Shown here: piece after piece, positions 43,005-54,228 of the stretch
How positions within the stretch are numbered: the first letter of the stretch is position 1
Layout: each line of letters begins with the position of its first letter
NCBI GenBank assembly: GCA_039566865.1
Contig: CM076960.1
Coordinates: 1,798,001 to 1,862,000 of the forward strand
Length of the DNA stretch: 64,000 bases
Direction of reading: 5' to 3'
Source of the DNA: Aurelia coerulea
Lineage: Eukaryota; Cnidaria; Scyphozoa; Semaeostomeae; Ulmaridae
Notes under the pieces: model-generated
What the model was told of the DNA's origin: nothing
The model's input: only the letters and a program-made list of their open reading frames with translations
Databases searched by the model: none
Position numbers and translations under genes: made by a program

Positions 43005-43517
43005 GTGTAGCTGATATGTTAACTGAGATAGGAAAATTAGTTTGTAGCAATCAATTGTATCGTTCTCGAGTTACAAGCTTTTTCATAAACATGCTTCGTC
43101 TCAAAATCATTCAAATTGGCCTAAAACCTTTGATCAAATTTGCTAAATTTTAGCCTCAAAGCGATCACAATCAGACTCTTGTATATCTATAATATTGCTC
43201 AAAAAATCTCACTGGACGCAAAAATTATGCTGCTGCGTAATTCTATACACTTCGATTGTCATCCAGTACTTTTTCGTCTAGTTTACAGACCAGAACACCG
43301 ATCCCCATCTCCTTTACAGACATGCCAAAATATATACACTTCGATTGTCATCCAGTACTTTTTCGTCTATTTTCTATTACCGTGTTAGCAAATTCGATCA
43401 AGGATTTTTGAAGGATTTTGAAATTAGGAATTTTTGTAAAAATGCTTGTATATTGAGAACGATACGCCTGATTTTCACCAACTAAATTTTCGTATCTGAG
43501 TTGACATGGTAGCTAGA
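43005..43517. repeat. Inverted repeat with internal direct repeats
   Basis: Arms 43005-43082 and about 43440-43517 are inverted copies (GTATCGTTCTC, TACAAGC, AAAATTAGTT). In the loop a 40-bp segment (ATACACTTCGATTGTCATCC then AGTACTTTTTCGTCTA) occurs twice, at about 43244 and 43337. Confidence 0.65.
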
Positions 43518-43586
43518 CAAATGCAACCAGTTTGTAAGAATACAGGAAAGGATACATCTTAGAAATCGAGACCTTGTTTTAATGCA

Positions 43587-44030
43587 TCAGACCTTGTTTG
43601 CTGATTTATGGCACAAGAACGTTGAAACAATGATTACTTCAAAAAACGCACTTTCTTTGTTCTACAAAAATGCCAAAATCAAGTAAATACCGCAAGAAAG
43701 GGTTTTATTGCTGTGCTGGAATTTTTTGTTCACTTCAGTTCAGTTTTACTGATAACACATAAACACTGAGCCGTTTTAAAAATTTATAGAAATGTAAACA
43801 CAACGCTAAAACCATTTCTTTCAAAATTCACGTGATTTTAACATTGTTTGAGAGCAAAGCAAGTGTAGCCTGCGTGTAGCCTCAATTCCTCCTCAAAGGA
43901 AAAATACTTTTCCTTTGAGGAGGAGTTGAGGCTGCACGCAGGCTAAGTGCTGTTTTGAGACAATCACTATTTGATTCTCGTGCACCATAAATCAGCAACT
44001 TGTCCGATTGACTAAAACAAGGTCTCAAAC
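43587..44030. repeat. Palindromic repeat related to 21760-21890
   Basis: GACCTTGTTTGCTGATTTAT at 43587 and its diverged inverse (CCATAAATCAGCAACTTGTC ... AAAACAAGGTC) near 43986-44028 bound it; the interior shares AATGCCAAAATCAAGTAAAT with the earlier copy. The hairpin at 43866-43945 lies within. Confidence 0.55.
43866..43945. repeat. 80-bp perfect-looking hairpin
   Basis: TAGCCTGCGTGTAGCCTCAA and its inverse TTGAGGCTGCACGCAGGCTA enclose TCCTCCTCAAAGGAAAA and its inverse around ATAC. AAGTG occurs on both sides, a possible short target duplication. Likely a tiny MITE. Confidence 0.8.
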
Positions 44031-44139
44031 TCTAAGTTGAAGCATATCCCTTGCAACTGTATCAAAAATGGAACAAAAGAACGTACAGCTCCTCCGCAAT
44101 AGCCACACAAATGGGACGCAGGTTTTGGGACACCCTGAA

Positions 44140-45756
44140 AAGTCATTTTACTCTAAATGAACGGTGATGATTAAGCATGCTATAAAACGATATCAACTCA
44201 AAATTCTGCGTAACTAAGCAATACATTTGTGTAAATAAAATAACCTATAATACTCAACAGTTTAACTCCAAATAACATATAAAAATGTCTGTACTAAATT
44301 GAAATAACTTTTATCTTAATTAGTATCATAATTCAACGTTTAGTTATCTTTAGAAAATTATTTCTATATATTTGCTATCGAAACTATTGATGATAATTTT
44401 AAGAAAATTGGTTGGGTGCTTCGCAATCCCCTTAAATTTCCTAAGGTAAGGTGGGAATAACTATTAAGCGAAGGCAGTGACACGAAATAGCTCTGGATTG
44501 CTGGTTGGAGAGTGGCTCTGTACAATGCGATCGAAAAATTGTTCTCGATGCATGAAAATAGTATGAGAATGGATTTTTGCTGTCAATAAGTAAAATTTCT
44601 TCGTGTCGTCAAGGTTCAATTTTAAGTTTGTTTTAGATTAGAACTATTCTCAGGAGGGACACTCAGTACATACATATACCAGGGGGTCAGTCAAAAAATT
44701 TCAGGCAACCAAAAAGATCAGTTTGCCTTCACTGCAACTCTAAAATCAGCTCAAACGAAACATATCCTGAAACGATGCAAAAATGATACCAGGAATGCCT
44801 TTATAGAACCCAAAAATGTCAAGTGTAATGTATTGATACCTGAAGATATCATGGCCAAATTTCAGTATTTATGGACACAAAACTGTCTCTTTCTGTCATA
44901 TTCTGACCCAGAAATATTGGACTGACCTCCCCGTATGTATATGTACTGAATGTCAGCCCTGGGGAAAATTTCAAAGCGTTTTTTCCTATCTGTGAACAGT
45001 AAATTTTGAACGTCCACTTGACTTGAAAAGATCCATGATACGCAACCAGAATTAAGCTGAAACTGGAATATTTACTTTCCTTGTCAATCCTAAATAAATT
45101 ATTCGACTTAACTTTGAAGGAATGAATCAACTATGAAAATTATCCAATGTTCTCTAAACTCCAAGGCTGCATTTTACTGGTCCTAAAGTGTACCCACACA
45201 CGATTAACGTGGCATTTAAATCTGGTATCAAACATGAGTAGGGCAGAAACTATGGCCTAGAATGTGGTTAAAATCTATGCAGCTGAGCACATTTCTAAAC
45301 ACGTCCAATACTTAATCATATCTCAAACACGTAAGATAAAGTTCCACAGATAGAGTCATTCTTTCATAGTTAGTACCTCAAGCTTTCTGCCTCTCATGTG
45401 CTCTTTCTGATAATGGCATTCAATTAAATCGATCTACCAGCTGCTGTACTCAGGCTTGTACTGATCTGAAATTGAAATTCAGAGAATGAAAAGTCTTATA
45501 AGCAAGAAATTATAGCAGCAAGGGACAAGGAAGATTAGTCTACAGGGTGCCCGAAAGGAATTGTTCGACGTTCAAGTAGATATTAAAAAAGAACAACATA
45601 ATAAGCGGGCTCCATGGCATGACAACCTTGTTCCTAAGATCTTAAATTAATTTTAGACATCAGAATGTTGCAAAGTCGCTGAATATTCACAGAGTTACAA
45701 ACGTTTTAAGTTAAAGTTTTTGCAAAAGCTGAAACCAGAGGCTTGTCAATAGTATA

Positions 45757-45790
<34 letters not shown>

Positions 45791-45950
45791 CTCACTAGTA
45801 TTTATTGTTGCTGCACGGGCCTATCGTTTTTGTGTTTCTCACTCATTTCAGAGGAGACCAAATAGATTCTGGAAAGAACTTTCGATTCAGATTCCTCTGT
45901 AGAAAAGTTAAAACGTCTACTGCCTATTTTGATGTGGTCTGACTTGTGCA
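44140..45950. other. Intergenic, mostly unassigned
   Basis: A lone GGGACACCCTG end at about 44131-44141, a GGGGGTCAGTC stretch at 44684 and TACAGGGTGCCC at 45541 look like isolated Tc1/mariner-type ends without partners. Confidence 0.4.
45759..45790. repeat. (GTT)n microsatellite
   Basis: About ten GTT units. Confidence 0.95.
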
Positions 45951-45959
45951 AGCTGTCTA

Positions 45960-46372
45960 AGACTGCGTTCACACGATGCCAGCACATTTTGAAAACGGTG
46001 AAAATGTGACGGATAGGCCTCCCGTTCACACGAAAACGTAACATTTTTTGCCGGCAGATTTTGAAAACAGTAGATTTGAAAACAGGACTCTAAAGGTCAG
46101 TTTCCACTCAATGGAATTTTCAGCGCGGGCGGAATTTCACACAATAAAAAGTCATTCAACCTTAAATTTCTATTCAATCGCAGAGCGACATTTTCTCTTG
46201 CAAACAAAAGAATTTCCGTCCGCTCGGAAAATTCCACTGACTGGAAACTGGCCTTAACCAGCACATTTTGAAAACAGCATTTTGCCGGTATCGTGTGAAC
46301 GCTAGCTCAAATTTTGCCATTATCACATTTTCACCGTTTTCAAAATGTGCTTGCATCATCTGAACGCAGTCT
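45960..46372. mobile_element. MITE with about 50-bp TIRs (413 bp), host of a nested MITE
   Basis: AGACTGCGTTCACACGATGC and (inverted) AGACTGCGTTCAGATGATGC continue AGCACATTTTGAAAACGGTG on both sides. Internal copies of CAGCACATTTTGAAAACAG give subterminal repeats. A second element is inserted at 46093-46255. Confidence 0.82.
46093..46255. mobile_element. Nested 163-bp MITE
   Basis: AAGGTCAGTTTCCACTCAAT and (inverted) AAGGCCAGTTTCCAGTCAGT continue GGAATTTTC. Left flank TA, right flank AA/TTAA-like; target type uncertain. Confidence 0.78.
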
Positions 46373-46881
46373 AAAATGCATACGCTGATGGCATTTGTCG
46401 TAAAAGCTTCACTTTCAGTAAAATAAAATTGTCAACGTGTTAAAAAGTCAAATAATGCTATTTAACTGTTTCTCGTGTCAACGAAGAACCCAAAAAGCTG
46501 CATTTCATCGCAAGCAAAACATGAAAAAGGTGTGAAAATAAAATTAATAATTGTCAGATAATTACCAGCAATTTGCTGGTAATGCTTTTGCGGCGTGATA
46601 TTTGCTTTTCAAGTTATCTGTAGGTGAAAAAGCACCGATTTTGCACGGCAGGTGATTGTTAAAATTGGATAAAATTTGTTAAAACCAATTTCAGACGCCG
46701 CAGTAAAGAAAATACTTGATGTAATTAAAATTAAGTTGGTGAAAATAATCAAGCGAAGGCTAACTGGATAAATACTGATTAATGAAATTGGACAAAAATT
46801 AGGGAAGAAGCTCTGAGTTTGATTTGCAAATTAGTTAATATTTGACCTGAACAATGGTGAAGTTTGGTGGAAACATTTCTA

Positions 46882-47472
46882 CCGGGTGAGTCAGAAAAAA
46901 GAATCCCCGTTTGAAAGGTCACGGCTCCTTGGATATCAAGACAATGATATCGGTAAATATATGGTTTAATGGTAGAAATGTTCAAATCTACTATAAAATT
47001 TACCTGACTGAAATCCACCACTCCATTCTGAAATTATGAGGGATTTTCTCGACAAAACCTCTTCAAAAATACCTTCAAAACGTGCCCAAAATCATGAACA
47101 AATTTCCCTTACATTTCTGCCGCAATGGCCTTACAGCAATGACTTGTGGACGCTTTAGCACGTGTTATCCTCTTGGGAGGATGAACAAGTCCTCCCCCTG
47201 GTATCGATGACCTATTCAGGGGGATTCCATTTTCCCAAGAGGACAAAATACATGAATTTATGTGAGTGACATGAATTTTAGGAAGGAAAATTTGCTCATT
47301 GTTTTCATTCGTTTTTGCAGGTTTTTGGAAGGGGCTTTCTGCAGAAAATCACCCATATCCATGGGAAGGAATGGCCATTGGCAATAAAACGAGACAGTTT
47401 TCAATATTATTGCTTTGATATTCATGGAGCAGTGGCCATCCAAGCGGGGATCCTTTTTTCTGACTCACCCGG
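46882..47472. mobile_element. Tc1/mariner-like MITE, family TA3 (591 bp)
   Basis: CCGGGTGAGTCAGAAAAAAG and (inverted) CCGGGTGAGTCAGAAAAAAG, then inexact inverted similarity (CCCCGTTTGAAAGG against CCCCGCTTGGATGG). Left flank TA, right TG. Degenerate relatives at 17064, 24820 and 58610. Confidence 0.85.
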
Positions 47473-47591
47473 TGGTTCTATTGGTTTTGCTCTTAACTCG
47501 GCACGCAGAGCATCACGGTTAGCGATAGGTCTTTAAAAAAGGCTGGAAAAACCTACCATTAAAACATTCTCCACTTTAGGCCAAGCCAACA

Positions 47592-50126
47592 TCAAAGTCG
47601 AAATCCATTAAAGAATGATTCATCATCATCGCTCAGGTCATCTTCTTCAGTTTCCATCCTTAGGCCATCCACCTCATCGCGTTTTTCTTGCTTTGTCAGC
47701 GTGTTTATTACCGCGTGCACCTGACACACACATTTTGCCACGAATTCATTTGATCGGGGACAAACCTCCTCTTCAGGCTTTTTTATCTTCGCAATAACAA
47801 CAATTTCTTTGAATGTTTTAAACAATAATTCTTTTTCGACGAAAATCATGTCACCATTTTCTTCAGTTTTCAAATGTTTTAGAAAAGCATCAACACTCAA
47901 ACGGTATATTTCATTCTCTCGAATTATTCTCCGCTCAAAATCCAAAGTCGGAGGGACCAATGAAAGTTTTGCAAAACCATATTTCTTACCAACGTCACTT
48001 TTTACAATTTCCTCAAGCATAGAGCTTCCAGTATGTCCATTCACGTCAAGCAATTCTTTAGTGCCCTGAATTGTTTCCGTTTTTCCGTGATTCCCCATCA
48101 AGATGTTATCTTTCAAGGAGACTTCATCTTTACTTCCATTTACATTTTTCTTAATTTCAATAATCCCCGTCCCTTTATTATTCTCCTTTCTACTTCCATT
48201 ACTAACTTCATGTTTCTCCTTCCTCGAATCATCTTTCTCTACGTTTTTACCAACACCTACTTTTTCATTCTTCGCAGCCTTTTCCCCGTTCCTATTATCC
48301 AAAATTGTTTTCTCCTCTTCCCTCGCCTCTGTATTTGTCTCAGCATCAACCAAGATCGGTGACACTTGTGTCTTTTTATTAATCTTTTTATGTAAGTGAA
48401 TAGGAACAAACGTCTGGCAACTCTTATTGATTTTGTAATTATATGTCTGAACACTTTTATCAGTTTTTATCTTCTCTTTGTTTATCTCTGTTTTATCTAT
48501 CACTGTCTTAACGATCTCCTTTTTAACGATGTCAGCTTTAGTGCTTTCCGTTTGAACAGCTTCTGTTCTAACGCTTTCTGCTCTGTTGATCTCCGTTTTA
48601 ACAACGTTTTCACTTTTATCAATCCCAGCTTTCTTCACAGTGCTTTCTCGGCCTCGTGGAACCTCTACATCAATCTGTTCATGACTAGAGAATCTCTTGA
48701 TCAGATCTGCAGCACGAATAGTCTTTTCCTGACTCACTCCATCAACTTCGGACAATTTTCTTGAATCCTTTTTCGAAGTATCTTGTTCGAAAGCGGCTAC
48801 TCTCTGTTTCAGGGAACTTACGATACCTTTCTGTATGGGTGGCTTCTCGTGCTTGGAAGCGTCTGGCTTCAGTTTTTCTTCTGAGCTCTCTTCGATCTTC
48901 TTTGCAGGGCCAACTTGTTCCTCTTTCATCGAGTCTTTCCTGCTTTCTTTCAATGTTTCTGTGGCTATTCTATCGCTTTTCACAGTGTCTATATTACCTC
49001 CCATAAGCTTTTCTTGCTCTCTGTTGCTTAAATGGTCTTGATTACCCTGAGAAGACTGTTCTTGACTACCTTCTCCTAATTTTTCAGTCTGATCAATTTG
49101 AAACTGGTCCGCTACTTCAACGGAATCACGCCCCTTCTCCGAATCATCCTCATAAGAAAAATCTTCACTGACTTCCGAAATTCGAATAAATTCCACTCCA
49201 TCTGAATACTGCTCTCTGCTTTCTCCTCTCTGGCTGTCGACTCTACATTCTTGGAAGCTTTCAAACAAGGCTAAACACCAGAACGCTACGCTGTAATTCA
49301 GTAATAAAAAGACAACTGAAAACATCCATGTTGCCTCGAAATTGACTTGGCAATGTTCAAAGCAATTCACACTGGTTTTTGTTAATTTGTCACTCATTTG
49401 AATATCATTGCCAGCTTGTAGAATATGAGAGATTCGGTTGAAATTAATTTCCACCGATTCCTTGATAGGATAAGGGAAAAACATTGAAATCGGTAATGTC
49501 ACCAATCGGATTATGAAGCTCAAAGAAGATGAAATCGGTGAGCGAAGAATGCTGAAAATTGTCCCAAGTGATGATGATGTTGTCACACTCAAAGCTGACT
49601 GGATTGGCATCAAAATATAAATCAGCACTCTTGGGACCATCAGGATACTGAATATAATTTTATCATCTTTATGAAGGAAATCTTCGATTTTCATTCCAGG
49701 GTATTTTTCATTGATAAATAACTTGAAAACCAAGAAAACCAACGATAAAGTTTCCAAGCTGAGGAAAACTTTCACAAATCGGTCCCGATAAATCGGATTT
49801 CGGCAAACACTTCCTAGTATTAAACTATCACTTCCGTTTTGCATGTTCTCGGAATTGCCACTGCAAGCTATATCTCCGCTTGTCAACCAAGTCTGACTGG
49901 CAATGTTATATAGTAATAATACAGCAGCAACATATTGCAACATGAAAACTGCTTTCAATATATTCAGCGCGACTCGGGACATCTTCAGCTCATCAATCCA
50001 TGATTGAGCAACTAAAAACAATCTCTCCTTGATCTCTATTACATGATCACGTAATGACGCTCTGGTGGATGTTTTTTCACTTGATTTTGAATTATCAGTG
50101 AAGTCTGTGTGTTCTTCACACTTCAT
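47592..50126 (-). CDS. Unrecognised multi-pass membrane protein with long charged tail, 844 aa, single exon
   Basis: An uninterrupted 844-codon frame on the minus strand; an in-frame TAG eight codons upstream supports the ATG at 50126-50124, unless the GCAG beside it is a splice acceptor. Probable membrane segments lie at residues about 52-74, 117-138, 157-176, 200-220 and 266-288. The loop after the first has TWLTSGDIAC and a second Cys at 108, loosely like W-x-C-C loops of claudin-type tetraspan proteins. Residues 290-690 are a Glu/Lys/Ser-rich, probably disordered cytoplasmic tail with KQRVAAFEQ and LIKRFSSHEQ, K-T-E-I/V repeats (508-552) and spaced SVQT, SCQT, KTQVS and AETNTE motifs (558-600). 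Residues 690-844 look folded again (FAKLSLVPPTLDFERRI, FLKHLKTEENGDMIFVEKEL) and end in acidic DLSDDDESFFNGFRL. I recognise no family. Length and sustained composition make chance or repeat origin unlikely. Confidence 0.8.
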   Translation of the reverse strand: MKCEEHTDFTDNSKSSEKTSTRASLRDHVIEIKERLFLVAQSWIDELKMSRVALNILKAVFMLQYVAAVLLLYNIASQTWLTSGDIACSGNSENMQNGSDSLILGSVCRNPIYRDRFVKVFLSLETLSLVFLVFKLFINEKYPGMKIEDFLHKDDKIIFSILMVPRVLIYILMPIQSALSVTTSSSLGTIFSILRSPISSSLSFIIRLVTLPISMFFPYPIKESVEINFNRISHILQAGNDIQMSDKLTKTSVNCFEHCQVNFEATWMFSVVFLLLNYSVAFWCLALFESFQECRVDSQRGESREQYSDGVEFIRISEVSEDFSYEDDSEKGRDSVEVADQFQIDQTEKLGEGSQEQSSQGNQDHLSNREQEKLMGGNIDTVKSDRIATETLKESRKDSMKEEQVGPAKKIEESSEEKLKPDASKHEKPPIQKGIVSSLKQRVAAFEQDTSKKDSRKLSEVDGVSQEKTIRAADLIKRFSSHEQIDVEVPRGRESTVKKAGIDKSENVVKTEINRAESVRTEAVQTESTKADIVKKEIVKTVIDKTEINKEKIKTDKSVQTYNYKINKSCQTFVPIHLHKKINKKTQVSPILVDAETNTEAREEEKTILDNRNGEKAAKNEKVGVGKNVEKDDSRKEKHEVSNGSRKENNKGTGIIEIKKNVNGSKDEVSLKDNILMGNHGKTETIQGTKELLDVNGHTGSSMLEEIVKSDVGKKYGFAKLSLVPPTLDFERRIIRENEIYRLSVDAFLKHLKTEENGDMIFVEKELLFKTFKEIVVIAKIKKPEEEVCPRSNEFVAKCVCQVHAVINTLTKQEKRDEVDGLRMETEEDDLSDDDESFFNGFRL

Positions 50127-50216
50127 ATTTACAGCTAGGCTTGCCTGCTAATGGCAGATGTTGTAGGATGCACGAGACCTGCAAAGGCTTTTAACTATCA
50201 CTGGAAATCCTTGTAT

Positions 50217-50224
50217 ATTTGCAT
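50217..50224 (-). promoter_or_regulatory. Octamer ATGCAAAT upstream of the 844-aa gene
   Basis: A perfect POU-type octamer on the minus strand about 91 bp upstream of the start codon. It could be chance in AT-rich DNA. Confidence 0.3.
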
Positions 50225-50317
50225 AATATTCCTCCAGAGGACTGTTTTCGTCGGATGAGCTGTTAAGAGACGTGAATAATTTATTGTCAGAGTATTCAAT
50301 AGATAAGTAATAGATAA

Positions 50318-50583
50318 AGCATGGGATATAAGACTCTTCAACCTAATCCTATAGCATGGGATATAAGACTCTAGACTGATTATATGGCCGTAGTTATCGC
50401 TATTGAAAGGCCGCCGGACGCTCGGTTTGAGCAGTCTCGTTTGGTGTAGTAGTCTCGTTTTGTATAGCGGTTATTGGGACTCATCGTAATCAGACTCTTC
50501 AACCTAATCCTATAGCATGGGATATAAGACTCTTCAACCTAATCCTATAGCATGGGATATCGGACTCTGTAACCGAATCCTAG
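50318..50583. repeat. Two short arrays of a 35-bp repeat
   Basis: The unit AGCATGGGATATAAGACTCT then TCAACCTAATCCTAT occurs about 1.6 times at 50318-50374 and about 2.6 times at 50492-50583, separated by 117 bp of other sequence. Confidence 0.88.
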
Positions 50584-50750
50584 ATTATAAGAACGGAAAA
50601 TTGCTTCTTCAAATTTTCGAATCAACTTTCAACGAACAAGAGAATCAGGATCAAGTTATAGTTTTATGCTTTCTTATTCCAAAAAGTTCCATTAAGTGTT
50701 GTTGTTCAAGCTTCCATCACTGTTGTACACATTCAAAAATTAGTCAGGTA

Positions 50751-51205
50751 CCGGGTGTCCTAAAAAGCACTCCTGTTTAAAAAATCACCAAAAATCAATT
50801 ATCAAACCTTTGATAAAATTTTCTTTTTGACTTGTATTGTCAAAGACCCAAATATATTGATAGATGATAAAATGTTTGCTTTTGATACAACAAGGTGGAA
50901 AATTACACGTTGAAAACCTTACTTTGAGCTATAGTTTTTAAGCAACATACTCAATCTTGCCTTAGAGTCAAAATTTTCAGAATTTCTTTCATCATTGAAG
51001 TTTCTGATGATAGTGTGCATTTAATTCAGTCATTTATGACCAAAGAAGATGCTTTACATCCACAAAGAAATTTTTACAAAATCAGCTAGTCTGGGAAAAT
51101 AATTTGGCCCTTGATCTACCTGACAAGAAAAGAAAATTGAAGATCGGTCGTGTGATCAAATGTTGGTGAATTTTCAAACAGGAGTACTCTTTTTGGGACA
51201 CCCGG
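50751..51205. mobile_element. Family TA2 MITE (455 bp)
   Basis: CCGGGTGTCCTAAAAAGCAC and (inverted) CCGGGTGTCCCAAAAAGAGT, with TA on both sides. Confidence 0.85.
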
Positions 51206-51857
51206 TAGCTTTCTAAAAAAATGCCTGAAAATATCACTCGATCCAGACACTCTTTTGAAAAAATCAATGGAAAACCAAAACAGGGAATATTTAGGAATAC
51301 TCCTTTGAGCATTTCAGCACCTGAAAAAATTTTCAGAATTCCCAAATTACTTGTAGTGTTCAAATATCTTATGCTTCTACAGGGTCTGATAAGTTCTTCG
51401 AAATTCTTTTTTTAGGTGTAGATCAAAATGCGAGGACATCGGATGTCGGACGGGGTAGCTACATTTCTAGGGAGGAAATACAAATCTGAGGGCAAAACAA
51501 TAGGAAATAACATATTTAGGCCATTTCGGGAGCCCTCCCCGCACCTCTTTTCGCTGGCATTCCTATGAAGGCGGCCCAACTTACAAAATTAAAAATCAAG
51601 GTTCATCCAATTTTTGTTCGACCCATTTAATTCAAACATTTCAAGTATTCTAATTTCTCCTTTCCAAAACATCTTGCGTTGATGAAACAAACAAATCTGT
51701 GATGGACTAAAAACGCTCCAAGCGCAATCAATTATTCCATTAATCACTTCAAAACATGTTTACTGAACTTGTCCTTACTTAGCAGTCTTAGTAACTTTAT
51801 TTTTAGAGTCGACAGAGACCAGATCGCGAAAGATCTGTAACTGTGCTCTGAAGGAGC
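51206..51857. other. Intergenic, nothing clear
   Basis: CACTCGATCCAGACACTCTT (51236) resembles the interior of family S180. No gene seen. Confidence 0.4.
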
Positions 51858-51860
51858 TTA

Positions 51861-52433
51861 GGGAGTTGTCATTTTTAATGCTGGGTGCAGGGGTGGAAGA
51901 ATTTTGGGCACATATGGAAAAGTTTTCTTACCCCATTCACTAAATTCTATAATATTTGAAACCCCATTTCGAAATACTGAGCAAATTTCATACCCCAATA
52001 ATAGTGCGAATCATGTCATTCATCCATATACATTGTGGTAATGAAGGAAGATTTGATTGAGGGAAACTTTGCAACATTATTCCAAAGCTCCATATAAGAG
52101 GATTTAGAAATTTGAAGAAAGGATGTTTAGCTTGAAAGTGCCAAATAATGTAACCCAGAGGAAACTGGAAGGAAACTGGAAAAGGTCGAGGAATCAAAGA
52201 ACACTTACCAATATGATTTCAAATAACCTTTGCATGCACACACCACACAGTAGAAAAATTTAAATTTTGCAATTATATAATTATATCGATGATGGGGATG
52301 TCTTCAAAACTTTGATACCCCATCATGAATTAGCAAAAATAATTAGATAACCCATTAAAACTAGGCTAGAAAAATTAATACCCCTCCAAAAATTCTTCCA
52401 CCCCTGTATCCAGCATTAAACATGACAACTCCC
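51861..52433. mobile_element. PIF/Harbinger-like MITE (573 bp) with TTA target duplication
   Basis: TIRs GGGAGTTGTCATTTTTAATG and (inverted) GGGAGTTGTCATGTTTAATG extend about 45 bp through CAGGGGTGGAAGAATTTT. TTA flanks both ends (51858-51860, 52434-52436). A 3-bp TWA duplication and a GGG start fit PIF/Harbinger. Confidence 0.85.
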
Positions 52434-52621
52434 TTAGCACATAAACATTGTATTGTACACATTCCATGCAATAGACCATTCAGCTATTCGACAACAGAGG
52501 CCGACACAATTTTTTTCTTCCAAGGAACGGCAAAAGTTTCATCCAAACTTCCTGCGAAAATTTTTCTTATTTTACATTGATTTGTTGGACTGTACTGCAT
52601 AATGCATGCAAGTGGCAGGTA

Positions 52622-53166
52622 CCGGGTGTCGCAAAAAAGTGCCCCTGTTTAAAAAATCACCAAAAATTCATTATCAAACCTTTGATAAAATTTCTTTTCG
52701 AATCGTTTTGTCAAAGACCCAAAAATATTTATACATGCTAAAATTTTTGTTTTTGATGCAACGAGGTAGAAAAATTACGCGTTGAAAAACCTTATTTTGA
52801 GCTATATTTCTTGAGCAAAATGCCCAATCTTGCCTGACAATGAAAATTTTCAGATTTTTCATAGTCACCGAAGTCTCCAATGATAGTATGCATTTCTTTC
52901 TGTCATTTATGACCAAACTAGAAGCTTTACATGCACAAAGAAATTGATCTGGCAAGCATAAATGCTTTTTTGCAGTATGATTCAAAACCAGGTAGCCCTA
53001 AAAAGCGCTAAAATTGCTAATTTTAAACCAATTACGAGATCAGCTATGTCTGGGAAAAAAATTTGGTCCTTGATCTACTTGACAAAAAAAGAAAATTGAA
53101 GATCGGCCATGTGATCAAATTTTCGTGAATTTTCAAACGGGAATACTTGGTTTTTGGGACACCCGG
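52622..53166. mobile_element. Family TA2 MITE (545 bp)
   Basis: CCGGGTGTCGCAAAAAAGTG and (inverted) CCGGGTGTCCCAAAAACCAA, with TA on both sides. The interior shares AAACCAGGTAGCCCTAAAAA with the copy at 54229. Confidence 0.87.
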
Positions 53167-53529
53167 TAGAATATAATACTTTGTGAAATTGAACACATTT
53201 ATGATTGCTAGGTTTAGAAATTCGGTTGGTTGCCACTTTCTTCCTTCTTTGAAACGAACAGCACTATGTACAAAAGCTCAATGATAGGTTGATCTGGACG
53301 AGATCTTCTACTTTGAACAACCAATTTCTCAAATTCTTGATACAAGCATCTTGGTCAAGATTCTGCTTAATTAAAGTTACTGCAACTATTCAATATTGAA
53401 TTCTAAATACCAGTTATGACAGGTTCAGGCTCTTCCGTGTTTTGACAGCAAAATTAAATTCAGATTTTCCTGCAGCCTAAAAATCATGCAAAAATTTCCT
53501 GGGAATGGAACGGCGTTCCCCTGTTCCCA

Positions 53530-53765
53530 CACTAATCTGATATGGTTTGAGATAAGATTGTGTCGAAATTATGTCTTTGACTTGTAAAATTGTAAGTTGC
53601 TTCCGCAAAATATGGTATGAGAGAACTAAAAAGCTATCATATATATCCTTGTCATTTGATTTTGAGAATGAGCACCCTCTCTTTTAAGCCCCCCCCCCCC
53701 CTTCTGCAGTGTCCGAAATTAAATAAGCCTCCAGACGGCCTAATAGAGCTTTTACGGTATTGATA
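53530..53765. mobile_element. C-run-rich element fragment
   Basis: AAGCCCCCCCCCCCCC (53680) and AATAAGCCTCCAGACGG to GCTTTTACGGTA resemble the right end of the G-rich class at 18029. The preceding GATATGGTTTGAGATAAGAT region matches 57508 onward. Confidence 0.5.
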
Positions 53766-54228
53766 ACAAAAGCTGCACCAGAGCTGCACATTTTGAAATT
53801 GCCTTGAGGATGCGTATTCAAGAGAGTTTCGATCCACGAAAGAAATTTCTTCATAGCTGTAGTAGCAAAACTTCATTTCGAAGATAGAATAACAAAAATC
53901 GTTCATAAAAGAACAGATTGTAGCTTAGCGTATCAAAGAAAGTCTCACCTCGTTCCTTATTGCCTTGTACTTTATTTACTATAAATGTGATGTCTCCACT
54001 CCAACTGTTTTCCTCGAATTAGGCCTTCGATCTTTGGTTCTTGACAAATGAATAGCCTTTCCTTGTGATGCTTTCTTTATAAATCGTACCTGCAAAGGGA
54101 AACAGAAAGTGTGAAAATTTCCTTGTTTAGATATCACATTTTTTAACCATTACGCTGGCAAGCTTTCAAGACTATGAAAGAACAACTTTTGTAGGGCGAG
54201 ATTATGTCAAAGACCATACAAAGAAATG
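53766..54228. other. Intergenic, nothing recognised
   Basis: No gene or clear repeat. Confidence 0.5.

Noticed and set aside
48033..48764. Plus-strand frames of 98-122 codons
   Set aside because: They are antisense shadows of the 844-codon gene, rich in L, F and S as expected opposite a K/E-rich tail.
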